64,000 nt of DNA from Haliclona indistincta (Eukaryota > Porifera > Demospongiae > Haplosclerida > Chalinidae): positions 10,366,403 through 10,430,402 of the forward strand of contig OZ024790.1 of NCBI GenBank assembly GCA_964017065.1. Direction: 5' to 3'. Positions 1-10,200 of the stretch are shown here, one piece after another; the stretch's first letter is position 1, and each line of letters begins with the position of its first letter. The notes beneath the pieces were generated by a model, which was given only the letters and a program-made list of their open reading frames with translations, searched no databases and had not been told where the DNA came from. The translations under genes were made by a program, and so were the position numbers.

Positions 1-463
1 AAAGATTGACTGGATTATGGCTGCCGTATGATGCCGAGCTCGTATCGTCAGCTTTGTTTTTGGCTGGGGCTAGGCGGTCAGAGGTTCCTAGGAGGCAAGC
101 AGCAGCTTTCTACACATGCGGCGACTTCCAGATGATCGCCACGTGCTTGTGCACAAGCTATAAGAAGCAGCAGCGTGTTTTCCTGTGAATGTAGTTTACG
201 CTCGTGTCTCGATTTAGCGGTATCCACTGAAGGCAGCAGGCAATATTGATTGTCTTGGGGTAGCTGCTTGCCTCCTAGAAGTCTATGACTGCCTGTTTTC
301 AGTAAAAATGAAACAAACAGTAACGTCAGAAGGTTATACAGCATCATCATCCAGTCTATCTTTAGTAACACATCCATCATGTGTAGATTTCCAATTTTTA
401 ATCAAATGCATGGGCGCTTCCCGCTCCTACTATATTACGTCGCTCTCTCATTATGAGCTCTTG
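1..463. repeat. Diverged, partial hAT-like foldback element
   Basis: The stretch 330-463 is a diverged copy of the right arm of the foldback element at 9542-10082: it shares the TCTATCTTTAGTAACAC and CAATTTTTAATCAAATGC blocks and the terminal CTCATTATGAGCTC. An inverted pair, CTAGGAGGCAAGCAGC (about 88-105) and GCTGCTTGCCTCCTAG (about 265-280), forms the inner stem. The left end lies outside the window. No gene is seen here. Confidence 0.6.
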
Positions 464-797
464 GTACATGTTTTCACTAGTAAAACAAATTCAAGCCAAG
501 GTTTTCAAATTAGCGAGGGTCTACTATACTAACAAAGCTGCGAGTAGCCATTTTACGAAATAATGTACTAGCCCATTAGGAATATAGTCAGTTTTTAAAT
601 CTGAAATATACAAGACTTTTTTTAACATGAGCACCATGCAGCAAGCGACTAGAACACACTAAAATCCACAATAAGAAGCAGAGAGTAGGTAGTCAGCAAT
701 CTGCATATCCAGTCAGAGCAAAGACTGCACTTTGTCTTTTGCAAAAACGGTGGCTAGACACGCTACCATAGTGCGTTACTGTGCATGCATGTGCTAC
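464..797. other. AT-rich spacer, no feature recognised
   Basis: No supported exon, RNA gene or terminal repeat is seen between the foldback end and the 5' flank of gene A. Confidence 0.4.
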
Positions 798-865
798 ATG
801 TAGACTATTTATTTTTTCTATTTCTACTTCAGATGGTAAGTTACGTAAAATTGTATCACAGTAAA
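798..865 (+). repeat. Single unit resembling the 72-bp intron-like satellite, 5' of gene A
   Basis: CTATTTCTACTTCAG is followed by the triplet ATG and then GTAAGTTACGTAAA. This is the same acceptor, triplet, donor arrangement as the units at 30396-44430 (TTTCAG, triplet, GTGAGTTACATAAA). The same place upstream of gene B (about 56541-56600) has TTTCAG, AGG, GTATGTTGCGTAAA. Confidence 0.45.
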
Positions 866-897
866 AGACTTTGTGAAAGGAGAGTTGTCCCACTGGA

Positions 898-943
898 GAG
901 TCATTGCCTCCTGATCAAGCAGTCTACTTTTCTTACATGAGGT
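898..943 (+). pseudogene. Remnant of the first coding exon of ZU5/Death gene A
   Basis: The sequence matches both ends of the exon at 56625-56776 of gene B: GAGAGTCATTGCCTCC and GATCAAGCAGTCTAC at its start, and CATGAG before a GTAAGG donor at its end. About 100 bp in the middle are missing, which removes the conserved block around VIDQYRRDGG seen in gene B and at 4737-4879. Gene A therefore lacks this domain unless another exon replaces it. Confidence 0.65.
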
Positions 944-976
944 AAGGTATTATAACTAGAGAATGTAAAACATTGT

Positions 977-1724
977 TTGGAGCGAGCCTGAGCGAGAAAT
1001 GGAATGCTATAACACGTGAGTAATGAAGATTTCGATGTGCGAAGAGATGAAAGCAGCTAAGATTGTGGTGGATGATGGGAGTGGGTATTTGACAATTCTT
1101 TCAGTTTTTGAACCAATGCTTTCTGGGATCGTAAAGAATGCGAACATAGAAAGTAGCTTATCTCGCAAGCTAATGAATGCTCCGAAAATGGTTTATCGGT
1201 TTAATGACAGAAGTGTGATCTTCTCTGTGCATGACATAACATGTTAACTGGTCAATACAAGAGTGAAATTTTTGTGCAAGAAAGGGAACAGTTCCTTTGC
1301 AGTATGTTATTCAATCTGTATCATTATTATTGTATTTATCATTATTCATTATTGTGAATTCCATTTTGATCAACAAATGTTCATGTGAGCATTGAATTTG
1401 CTGACTTATAATAATTATTATCTTGTGTTCATGTAATAAATTTTGCTGCTCGGCTCTTCCAGCCACTAATCCGTCGGTTTCCAGCTCTTGCACGCTCTGC
1501 ATCGCACCGCGTGTGCAATACCAAAGTATCTCTGGAAAGCTCCACCTCGTCGCGCCCATATGGTCCTTCCGATCAAGCTGTTCTCGCAACCGGCAACCAC
1601 GGGGCTCGCTCAGGCTCTCTGGAAGCTCCACCTCTTTGTCGGTCGGTCGCCCGGTCGGTCGGTCGGTCGTACCTTCCGGTCGAGCTGTTCTCACAACCAT
1701 GGGCCTCGCTCAGGCTCGCCCCAA
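977..1724. mobile_element. TIR element inside the first intron of gene A
   Basis: The 20-bp ends TTGGAGCGAGCCTGAGCGAG (977-996) and CTCGCTCAGGCTCGCCCCAA (1705-1724) are inverted repeats with one mismatch. The matching intron of gene B (56777-56822) is only 46 bp and lacks this block, so it is an insertion. Inside, about 1530-1710 is a two-fold tandem duplication of a unit containing GGAAGCTCCACCTC and AAGCTGTTCTC, followed by a (GGTC)n tract near 1650. No transposase is seen. Confidence 0.6.
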
Positions 1725-1765
1725 TTACAGTAGCCCCAACTAATAATATTTTTCTTCATACTTAG

Positions 1766-4144
1766 GCAGAATCCTCAGATGTCAGCTGACAAAATTCAGG
1801 TACTCTTGATCATTGTCCTTTGTCTCTTTTTTAATTGTGTATCTGTTATATGCAGACCTCAGCTGCCTCACAATCCAGTATGTGTTTCTGAAATTAGCAT
1901 GTAGCTATTAATAACTCACTCTCAGTTAAAGTAGATAGACTGCAGGAAGAAATCAAACGTCTACGGAGCATGTTAGGTGAAAAGGATAAGCTACATCATC
2001 ACGTGGGAGTGCAATTCAATTACTTTGTTCCTATGTCAGGTAATTTTCAGCCGGTCACTAAGTACATGTACCTTGTTTTATAATTAGCTCATCTTCGTGG
2101 AGTCCATGTTGTTGGTGAGAAGCTGTTTGAGATCAGTGGAGAGTTCCCTCAGTTGCTGGATTGGGAGGAGTATGGTCTCAGAATTCAGGTGCCTGAGGGT
2201 GCCACCTCTGAGCCCTGTGACATTGCTGTCAAGGCCATTGTAGCAGGACAGTTTGAGTTTCCTGAGGGTACTGACCTGGTCAGTGCTGTCTATGCCATCT
2301 CTGTGTCCAAGAGGCTCACTAAGCCTGTCATGCTTGAGATCCAGCATTGTGTGGCCATTACTAGAGAGGAGCAAGGTCGATTCCTCAGCTTTGTGAGAGC
2401 ACAGTGTAACCAGCCACAACTACCATATCAGTTTGAGCCACTGGATAATGGCTCATTCCCTCCTCACTCTGATTGTGGCAAGATTGCTTGTGATAGATTT
2501 TCACTTGTTGCAGCAATACGAGGAATTATTTCTCGACAACGTTCTAGAACTGGTGAGATAAATAAGGGTCATGCAAGCCAGATCCTTTTGCTGCTTTTCT
2601 GATTATGCATAATACTGCTCAATGAGTCAGCTCTTTGTTTACCAGCATCAACATCTCTAGAAGAAGTACAGATTGCAATCGACGAGTTGTCACTTCATGA
2701 CAAGAAAGCAGCTTCAGTCAAAGAATCAGCATCTCCAACAAGTACACTGTTTATTTGACAATGAAGTAACTCGATCAATCTTCTACACTGATCTGATTAC
2801 GATTTTCTAACATCGGCGCTGTTCATAGCCATAAATCTATTGGTAGCTAGTTAAAAAAATTTTAAGACTAATTTTTTATGTACATGTAGTCATGAAAATG
2901 AAAAAAAAACTATTAATAAAAGTTCAAACTACACAGAAGAAATAGATCCCACCGCTGAGGCCGCATTGCCCCTCTGAACTGCCACGGCTAGGTGGCATAA
3001 CAAATAAATGTACGATAGTGGGTCCCCTGTAAAATTTTAATTACTTCAATTTTATTTAGATTCTCATGGTGCACCTTTAAAAGAGGGAATCTCTTCTCCA
3101 CTACTTGAAACTACCTCTAATAACGGTGTGCAATATTTAACCTTGAAAGCCTTCTAAGCAATTTTTATAGCATTGACTGCTACACAAAGAGATGATGTAC
3201 CAGCATCACCATCATCATCCGGTATGCAATATCTGTATAGTTATAAACATGAGGTAGCTACTACCTGTTGCAGAGAAAGCTAATGAATTGTTGCCAATTG
3301 ACATCGAAACAACCTGTGATGATAACAATCAGTTTCAGCTGTCTCCTACACTCAGTGCATCAGTTGAAGCTGCTCAATCTACTGAAACTAGTATGCAACA
3401 ACTAAGTGCTTGTCCAGTCACATTGTAATTCATAATCAGGTGATGAAGATGCTCCAATGAAATACTCATTGTATGTTTTCTACATCAACAAAGCAAGGAA
3501 CAGCTGGGTGTGGCATTTTAATGTTACAAAGGACCTCAATGCTCTCATGAAAGTTAGGACTGATATATAGTTACTGAATTGCTGTAAACTGTGACATTTG
3601 TCACACAGTATGTGCAGCAGAGTCATCCTAGTNNNNNNNNNNNNNNNNNNNNNNNNNNNNNNNNNNNNNNNNNNNNNNNNNNNNNNNNNNNNNNNNNNNN
3701 NNNNNNNNNNNNNNNNNNNNNNNNNNNNNNNNNNNNNNNNNNNNNNNNNNNNNNNNNNNNNNNNNNNNNNNNNNNNNNNNNNNNNNNNNNNNNNNNNNNN
3801 NNNNNNNNNNNNNNNNNNNNNNNNNNNNNNNNGATAGATCCACTGCACACTTGTCTCTGCAAAAACCACCAATGATATCTGATCTACTGAACAGAGTTGC
3901 TGTTAAAGCTCCTATCAAGTGGAAGAATCTGGGTCGACAGCTCAACATAGAGAATCAAAAGTTGAAGACTATTCAAAGAGAAAATGATGATAGCCTGGAC
4001 TGCTTTGCTGAAGTGTTTGATTTGTGGGAAAGAGGAGGGTCTCCATCCTTCACATGGGCGACCATTATTGATGCTCTCAGAGGTGACATTGTTGGAGAGG
4101 TGCAGCTAGCGTATGAACTAGAGCAGTGGGTCAAGAGTACATAA
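1766..4144 (+). CDS. ZU5-like and Death-domain protein, copy A (spliced, partly hidden by a gap)
   Basis: Exons with matching phases can be read at 1766-1799, 1856-1877, 1926-2039, 2088-2552, 2646-2741, 3060-3125, 3171-3221, 3274-3390, 3440-3552, 3609 into the gap, and from the gap to the TAA at 4142-4144. Exon 1926-2039 is a likely coiled coil (VDRLQEEIKRLRSML). Exon 2088-2552 carries the ZU5-like domain (LRIQVPEGA, then PEGTDLVSAVYAIS and KPVMLEIQHCV). Next come low-complexity Ser/Thr/Pro-rich exons and a block I do not recognise (YVFYINKARNSWVWHFN). The last exon is a Death domain of about 85 residues (from about ISDLLNRVA to YELEQWV). ZU5 plus Death is the pairing of UNC5- and PIDD-type proteins, which suggests an intracellular adaptor; that role is inference. 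The start is unknown because the first exon is decayed. Gene B is a close paralogue. Confidence 0.8.
2770..3045 (-). mobile_element. LINE 3'-end fragment in an intron of gene A
   Basis: On the minus strand the sequence reads DPLSYIYLL and VAVQRGNAAS, the same C-terminal motif as the LINE fragment at 15118-15545. About 100 bp (2936-3040) are clearly homologous; the flanks are AT-rich. The matching intron of gene B (57739-57794) is 56 bp and has no such insert. Confidence 0.6.
3633..3832. other. Assembly gap of 200 N inside gene A
   Basis: Exactly 200 N, so probably a placeholder length. By alignment with gene B (60142-60565) it should hide about 420 bp: the rest of one 141-bp exon, one whole exon of 175 bp, and the start of the last exon. 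Confidence 0.95.
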
Positions 4145-4736
4145 TCTTGTCTCTTTGGCGTAATAATTTTTGTAACAATATATTTTTGTAAAACTTTTTG
4201 TCAAAAATTTTACTTGTCAAGGCATAAATTTACAGCAACCAGCAGGCAGTGACAGGCTAGCAGTGACATGAGTCTGTTCTCAAAATCTGTCCCAGACTAG
4301 ATCATTGCGGCATCAGAAATCTCGATTATCTACGACCACGACGAAAGAGGTAAGTGCATGTCAGTGAGAGTTTGAGTTGACATTCATGCTTTTGGCTGCT
4401 TGGCTCGTGATTCAGGCTCACGTGTCTCAAGCTAGGTGTCTGAACAGTAACACCCATCGATCATGTTACATGGCAGAGACGCTCTAGTCTAAGGCAACGG
4501 TGATGTTTTAAGCTGAAAACTAGAATTGATGTAGAGTAGTCAGAGCAAGCACGCACTGGTTGTATATATTTGAGTTCTGCATGTGCATTCAATAGCATTC
4601 TAAGGGCAAGAATGCTGTTTTAAAATAAAATCGTGTGTGCTCAAAACTAGAATCGATGTAGACAGAGCAAGCACGCACTAGTTGTATAGTTGAGTTCGCA
4701 CGTGTGTAACACATCGTAAATGTCAAATCTGTACAG
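4145..4736. repeat. Intergenic region with a 65-bp direct repeat
   Basis: The block starting AAACTAGAATTGATGTAGA (about 4517-4590) is repeated with changes at about 4643-4704 (AAACTAGAATCGATGTAGA, AGCAAGCACGCACTAGTTG). A perfect GTAAGT donor-like site lies at about 4350, but no open upstream exon was found. Confidence 0.5.
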
Positions 4737-4879
4737 GAAAAGACACCGTCACTTCTTCCTGAGCAAGCTGTCCAGCTGGCGGAGCGACTGGGGGTCGACC
4801 CTGTGGCTGCTGTCATTGATCAGTATCGTAGAGATGGTGGTGACAGTGCTGTCCTAACTGATACCCTCTCTGATATGAG
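4737..4879 (+). pseudogene. Orphan exon of the ZU5/Death gene family
   Basis: A clean exon with a CAG acceptor at 4734-4736 and a GTAACC donor at 4880. It is open in phase 0 and ends in phase 2. It encodes EKTPSLLPEQAVQLAERLG and then VAAVIDQYRRDGGDS to LSDMR, closely matching exon 1 of gene B (56625-56776). No ZU5 or Death exon follows: the next exons belong to SARAF and do not fit in phase. It may be the stump of a third paralogue, or an exon displaced from gene A, whose own copy is decayed. I do not recognise the 42-residue helical domain. Confidence 0.55.
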
Positions 4880-5144
4880 GTAACCTACACAGCAGCTTAA
4901 TTGTCTGCTTCCATGCACAATTAATGGTATTGATAAATGTGTCCATTGAATGGTCTAGTTAGTTAGTATTGAACTGAAGATGTACTCAATAGAGTTCCTT
5001 CATATTGTGAAGAAAATTGGGTTAAATATGGCGGTATTGAATCCGTAGCCACAGACGCAAGTTTTGAGGCCTTGACAAGAGCGAACAAATGTACACTCAG
5101 GCTCCAACACACCACAACACACAATAGCATTCAGTAGTTTCAAG

Positions 5145-5747
5145 TCTTGCTAAAGAAGGTGACAGCCCTCACTCTAGAGGAAGGCAAGATGACAACTGGT
5201 CGTCGTTCATCTCCTGTGCAACAGGTAACCTTTACAATCTAACATCGTCATAGCTTGCATAAGATCAAAACATAAACTTTTAATACTTCAACTAAAGCAT
5301 AATTATCAAGTTATGTTCAAATCAATATTACAGTCGTAATTTCCTGTCTCTATCTCTCATTGTATTTAAGCAACGTTGATTATTTTTTCTTATTTTTGTC
5401 ATTCCAAGCATGTTACACTAACAAGTGTATCAGGATGTTATGGTTTCTTTCCTTGTTTTTTTTCCATTGTCATGACAACAGTTACAGTGTGTTGGAGGCA
5501 CTGCCGGCTGTTACAAGTACCGTCCCAGTGCAATGCACCAACCAAGGATTTGATGGATACGATGTTCAGGTACACACACTCCCTTCTCTCTCTCTCTCTC
5601 CCTCTCCCTCTCCCTCTCCCTCTCCCTCTCCCTCTCCCTCTCCCTCTCCCTCTCCCTCTCCCTCTCCCTCTCCCTCTCCCTCTCCCTCTCCCTCTCCCTC
5701 TCCCTCTCCCTCTCCCTCTCCCTCTCCCTCTCCCTCTCCCTCTCCCT

Positions 5748-5779
<32 letters not shown>

Positions 5780-5846
5780 GCTCTCTCTCTCTGCTCTCTC
5801 TCTCTCTGCTCTCCCTCTCCCTCTCCCTCTCCCTCTCCCTCTCCCT

Positions 5847-5924
<78 letters not shown>

Positions 5925-7555
5925 CTCTCTCCGCTCCCTATCTTTCTCTCTCACACACACACAGCTCTCTATAGCATACACACACAGAACAGTAACAGCA
6001 TGCCTCTTTAATGTTTTAATGAGGGGTAATCTATTTCATTTCTCCCTAACGTAGCTAAACTATTCATTGTTTCAAGTTCTCATTGTTTTCTAGTGGGAAT
6101 GCAAGACTGACATGGACAGCAAGTATCGATTTGGTCGTATCAAGGTGTCATGTGAGGGTTACGAATATCCTGATGACCCCTTCATCCTCAGAGGATCTTG
6201 TGGGGTGAGTTAAAGCATCGCAACCACACTTTTGTACCATAAAAAAATTGTGTGTATTTGGTAACACTACAGTTTATATACTGGTACCATGCTATAAATT
6301 TGGTGATAAAAATTTGTTGCTTGTGTCACTGTGGTTGTATTACCTGTAGCTGGAGTACGAGCTAGACCTCACAGAGGAGGGACGCGACAAGCAGAGAGCT
6401 GGCGGCTACCAAGATGGAGGAAGACAAGGAGGAGGATATAATCATGGAGGATACTCATATCAGAGGTAAGTAGCTAGCTCTAGTGTCTAAGGCTAACCTA
6501 TATAAATCTTATCAACTTTGCCTAAGCACTAATGTGTCATGTAGTAGTTAGTATAATTATTTACGGACACCTCTGGATAGGACCATGTGTGTTTATTACG
6601 TAATCATTCTCTGTAATGATAACACCCTTTGGTAGTCGCTAGCTACTACATGTCATTGACTCTTTGTTTGCGCAAAAGAAATTACCTAATGCTCGACAGG
6701 GCAGATATACTGATAGACATAATAGTCTAGCTATTTATCATGCCCCTAGTACTACTACACATGAAGGCACGTGCGTGTTTAGACTTCAGCCAAGGTTTAG
6801 CATGCTACAGATCATAGCATGATTTTCTCACATAGCTCTTGCTTTTAATATTAACCCTTTAGGGCCTATAGCGGATTTAGCCGTCATAATTGACTCCACC
6901 TACTGTAGACGTCATAAATAGTGTGAAAAGTGCTCTAGAAAGGTCAAATAAAGTTTAATTGCAAAAGCTAACTTTACCTGAAAAAACCCACTGTTTTTCG
7001 CCGCGCCCTCCCCACTACAATATATAGAATGGGGGGATTTTTAAAGGGGGGTGTCCCCCCTTTAACCCGGGGTTCGAAGGGGCAGAGCCCCTCGCCGCTT
7101 TCGGCATTTTTGGGGCTTCAGGATGCCCCTAAATGCATACTTGGGCATAGAATATGGTCTAAACTATGCTGTTTGCTCACCTGGACACCACCAGGTTTTT
7201 GTATCAGTCACCAGGGCTAAACGAAGACCAAAATGGCTGAAAAATGACGAGGTCGCAGCACTTAAGCGGCTTCTGTTCCGAATTGGGAGTGGCCAACTCA
7301 GAGTTTAGTACATGGTCGTAAACTTTGACATGCCAGGAAAAAACAGTGCTAGTTTGGAACAGCTAGCGTACTGCATGTTGTAGAAATCGCAAGACAAACT
7401 GTCAGTTTAGAGCAAGCCGAATTTTCGTCAAAATAATTCAGTCACTAAAGAGTTAAATCAGGCCCAAAAAGGTACGGGTATTATTTCAAAATACTTTTCT
7501 CCATGCCTTCAACTCTCCTTCCTTCCTTTCTTCTCTCTCTGTCTCTCTCTCTGTC

Positions 7556-7602
<47 letters not shown>

Positions 7603-8754
7603 GCAGCAGCTCAGGGTTTGGTATAGGTACTCTCATCCAGCTAGCTGTCATTGGAGGCATCATCTACTGCTGTCTAGGATGCTGTTGTAAAGGCAGAGGA
7701 AGACATTCGTATCCTCCTTTGAAAAACTATTCCCATGTAACGCAGGATACTATGTAATTGAACTGTTGTCTGTTTGATTAAAAATTTTCTTAACTTGCTG
7801 TGAATCAGATCTGGTAGTTCAGCTTACTCTGATTATTCTGGCACAACTCACCACCATCATTCAGGTTTGTCATCTTCACTACATGCTAACTGTGTACATA
7901 TTGAACTAATGGTTTCTTTTTGCTTTGTACAGACAGTGGTCCTGGATTTTGGTCAGGTAAGCCAGATCGAAATTGACTATTAACTTTTGTGACTAGTACA
8001 GACCTTTGCAAGTTGCTTGACAGCATGCAGAGATTGTGAAATGGGTGTTGGCCTATAATATAGTTAGCCTAGTAGCCAACGCCCATTTTATAATTTCTGC
8101 TATCAAGCAACATGTAAAATTAAACTTAACACCACAAAGTAGACCAGAATGTGTCATTACTGTTGAATAAGGAGTGAATGTCTTAATAAGGAAAGGTTTT
8201 CTTGAGACGGTAATTGTGGTTTTGGCTTAACGTGCGCTCGCTTGTTTTAGTTGGAGACGAACAGGACAAAGCATGGATAAATTTGAAATAGCAAACGACA
8301 ACACTCAAAGAAAAGACCCCAGTAGCAATAACAGACTTTAGACTATGGAGTTAAATGTTCCTTTCAATTATGTGCTCCTGGTAGTAGAAACTACCTGTTA
8401 TCTCAGGCATAGTCCATACTTTACCATTGTCAATGCAATTTAGTAGTTTCTGGTTTTATACAGGTGCCGCCACAGGAGCTGGTCTTGGATATCTTATGGG
8501 GTAAGTAAAATCGTTGTGCCGGTTGATTATTTTATGCTTGGTGTGTTTCTTTGTGTAGGAACAGGGGAAATCGTTATGGCGGTGGATGGGGTGGAGGAGG
8601 ATGGGGCAGAGGAGGTGGGTGGGGCAGTGGAGGTGGGTGGGGCAGTGGCGGAGGAGGATGGAGCAGTGGAGGTGGTGGTGGATCATCATCATCGTCATCA
8701 TCATCGTCCAGTTCACGCACAACCTCAGGATTCGGAGGAACTTCACGACGATGA
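5145..8754 (+). CDS. SARAF: SARAF (TMEM66), store-operated calcium entry regulator
   Basis: SARAF is a single-pass ER membrane protein that binds STIM1 and drives slow inactivation of store-operated calcium entry. Exons: 5145-5224, 5482-5569, 6094-6204, 6350-6465, 7604-7708, 7809-7864, 7933-7956 (a 24-nt microexon), 8464-8500 and 8559-8754. Diagnostic luminal blocks are [43 protein letters not shown] and [18 protein letters not shown] membrane segment around [15 protein letters not shown] is followed by a Cys cluster. The cytosolic GPGFWSG and GLGYLMG motifs and the end [10 protein letters not shown] match the vertebrate family. The tail is unusually rich in Gly-Trp repeats plus a run of 11 Ser. 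All intron phases agree except exon 5482-5569, which is 88 nt although phase 0 at both ends and carries a one-base shift. The signal-peptide exon upstream was not found. Confidence 0.92.
5580..5960. repeat. (CCCTCT)n and (CT)n tract in a SARAF intron
   Basis: About 180 bp of pure CCCTCT repeats, then CT runs, a second CCCTCT block (about 5810-5860) and more CT. It begins ten bases after the 5569/5570 donor. Long open frames across it are repeat artefacts. Confidence 0.95.
6855..7452. mobile_element. piggyBac-like MITE with TTAA ends, in a SARAF intron
   Basis: TTAA at 6851-6854 is followed by CCCTTTAGGGCC. The right end CACTAAAGAG is followed by TTAA at 7453-7456. The TIRs are short and imperfect (CCCTTTAG and CTAAAGAG). 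TTAA duplications with CCCT-type ends are typical of piggyBac-like elements. No transposase. A decayed relative lies at 44456-44700. Confidence 0.7.
7531..7599. repeat. (CT)n tract serving as polypyrimidine tract of a SARAF exon
   Basis: The CTGT/CT repeat runs right up to the TTACAG acceptor at 7598-7603, so a microsatellite supplies the pyrimidine tract of the exon that encodes the transmembrane segment. Confidence 0.9.
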
Positions 8755-9119
8755 AAACTTTCATTTTTATTGTTGTAGCAGAGACAGTCATGCATCTAGC
8801 AACCATGCACCCACTCAGTTTGAATTATTTAGCAAATAATTGCTCAATGTATAATAGCGACCGACAGACAAAAATGGCTGATCATGATTGTAGTTCAATA
8901 GCTATTTATCATGACTTGCTGCACAAAGAACTGCTTATGCAAATCCAGGAACATCACCGCAAGCGATGCTTTGAGGCTGAATAGAATTTTTGTGCACTTT
9001 TACGGCTTTCGAGCACATGTTTTTAGCCCTTCAAATTATATAAACAAAACATTTTGACAAAGAAAGGTTAGTCCGTTCCGGGTAAGTCGGCTGGCACTGT
9101 GGCAGCATAGCTGGCAGGA
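8755..9119. other. SARAF 3' UTR and spacer
   Basis: No coding signal. Probably the SARAF 3' UTR followed by the 5' flank of the next candidate gene. The AATAGAATTTT at about 8980 is not a convincing polyadenylation signal. Confidence 0.4.
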
Positions 9120-9497
9120 ATGTCGTCTAGTAAAGACACCAGTGTTAAGGATGCTCCAGAAAGTAAACCGGATGAAGAACCGACTACAGTTGGACAACAA
9201 TATTGGACAGTGAGTGACTTCTCGTGTGCTTGCAACGAGCCAAAGAACGGGAATATTTTACTGATTAGACCATGATCATAGCGTATATTATATACAAAAT
9301 GTACCTCAAGGGTGCATTAGATTATTAATCAGCTAAGACGGAGGTACCTCAGGCAATTTGACACATTTATAAATACTATGACTTGCCTTTGCTAGAAGAT
9401 GATGGCTAAAGAGAACATCATGAACAGCGTCACACAGAGAAGGCGAGCAACCGGGATAGCACTAAATTTAGCTCACTGTTCATTTAACATGGTTTAA
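9120..9497 (+). CDS. Candidate small two-exon gene, function unknown
   Basis: Exon 1 (9120-9209) opens with ATG in a fair context (GGAATGTC) and encodes MSSSKDTSVKDAPESK and then EEPTTVGQQYWT, ending phase 0 at a perfect GTGAGT donor. Exon 2 (9396-9497) follows a CTAG acceptor and reads KMMAKENIMNSVTQRRR to a TAA stop, 64 codons in all with the stop. The N-terminal half is hydrophilic and acidic, and no signal peptide or membrane segment is seen. I do not recognise the product. The gene may continue past this stop if the true splice pattern differs, because the hAT-like foldback insertion starts 44 bp downstream. Confidence 0.35.
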
Positions 9498-9541
9498 ATC
9501 CAAATCAATCTGGATTGAATTCGATAGCTTTGCATTTATAT

Positions 9542-10082
9542 CAGGAGCGCATAATGAGATTGAGCGTGGTAAGAAGGCAGGAGCGCGACACTCCCACGCA
9601 CTTGATTAAAAATTGCAACTCCACACATGATGGCCGTGTTTCTAAAGATAGACTTGTGATAACCGACGGTAGTTTCGTATTGGATAGAACTGGCCTTCTA
9701 GAAGGTAAGAAGCAGCTTTCCACTAACCTAGGACAATCATGCTTGTCTGCTAGCTTGAGTAGATACTGTTAAAGCAAGAAACGAGTCGAATCCGTGATGG
9801 TGGGCCGTCGTGCTGTTTCTCTACAGCTGGTATACGAGCACGTGGAGATCGTCTGCGCGTCATTGTGGGTGTAGAAAGCTATACGAGCTGTTGCTTACCT
9901 CAAGGAGCCTCTAACAGCCAAGTTCCATCTAATACGAAACTGTACGTACGCGTACCGTCAGCCATCACAAGTCTATCTTTAGAAACACGGCCATCATGTG
10001 TGGAGTTGCAATTTTTAATCAAGTGCGTGGGAGTGTCGCGCTCCTGCCTTCTTACCGCGCTCACTCTCATTATGCGCTCCTG
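9542..10082. mobile_element. hAT-like foldback MITE with 8-bp TSD
   Basis: The 8-bp direct repeat ATTTATAT flanks the element (9534-9541 and 10083-10090). Its long inverted arms begin CAGGAGCGCATAATGAG and run about 130 bp. An 8-bp duplication and a CAG start are hAT hallmarks. The arms are open in one frame (HLIKNCNSTHDGR), but the element has no transposase. A diverged relative is at 1-463. Confidence 0.8.
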
Positions 10083-10200
10083 ATTTATATACAAAAAGTG
10101 AGTAGATCCGGTTTGATTCAACGCGTCATGTAAACGAGGACTACATGTATGGTATCATTCTAGAGGCATGAAAATAATAGTGTTGGATGTATAATTAAAC

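Noticed and set aside
5515..5530. Programmed ribosomal frameshift in SARAF
   Set aside because: No slippery heptamer or downstream structure is seen. A sequencing indel next to a simple repeat or a true mutation is simpler.
5360..6011. Long Ser-Pro, Leu-Pro and Arg-Glu open frames
   Set aside because: They are translations of the (CCCTCT)n tract in the SARAF intron.
7060..7085. tRNA gene suggested by GGGTTCGAAG
   Set aside because: The surrounding sequence does not form a cloverleaf, and it lies inside a MITE.
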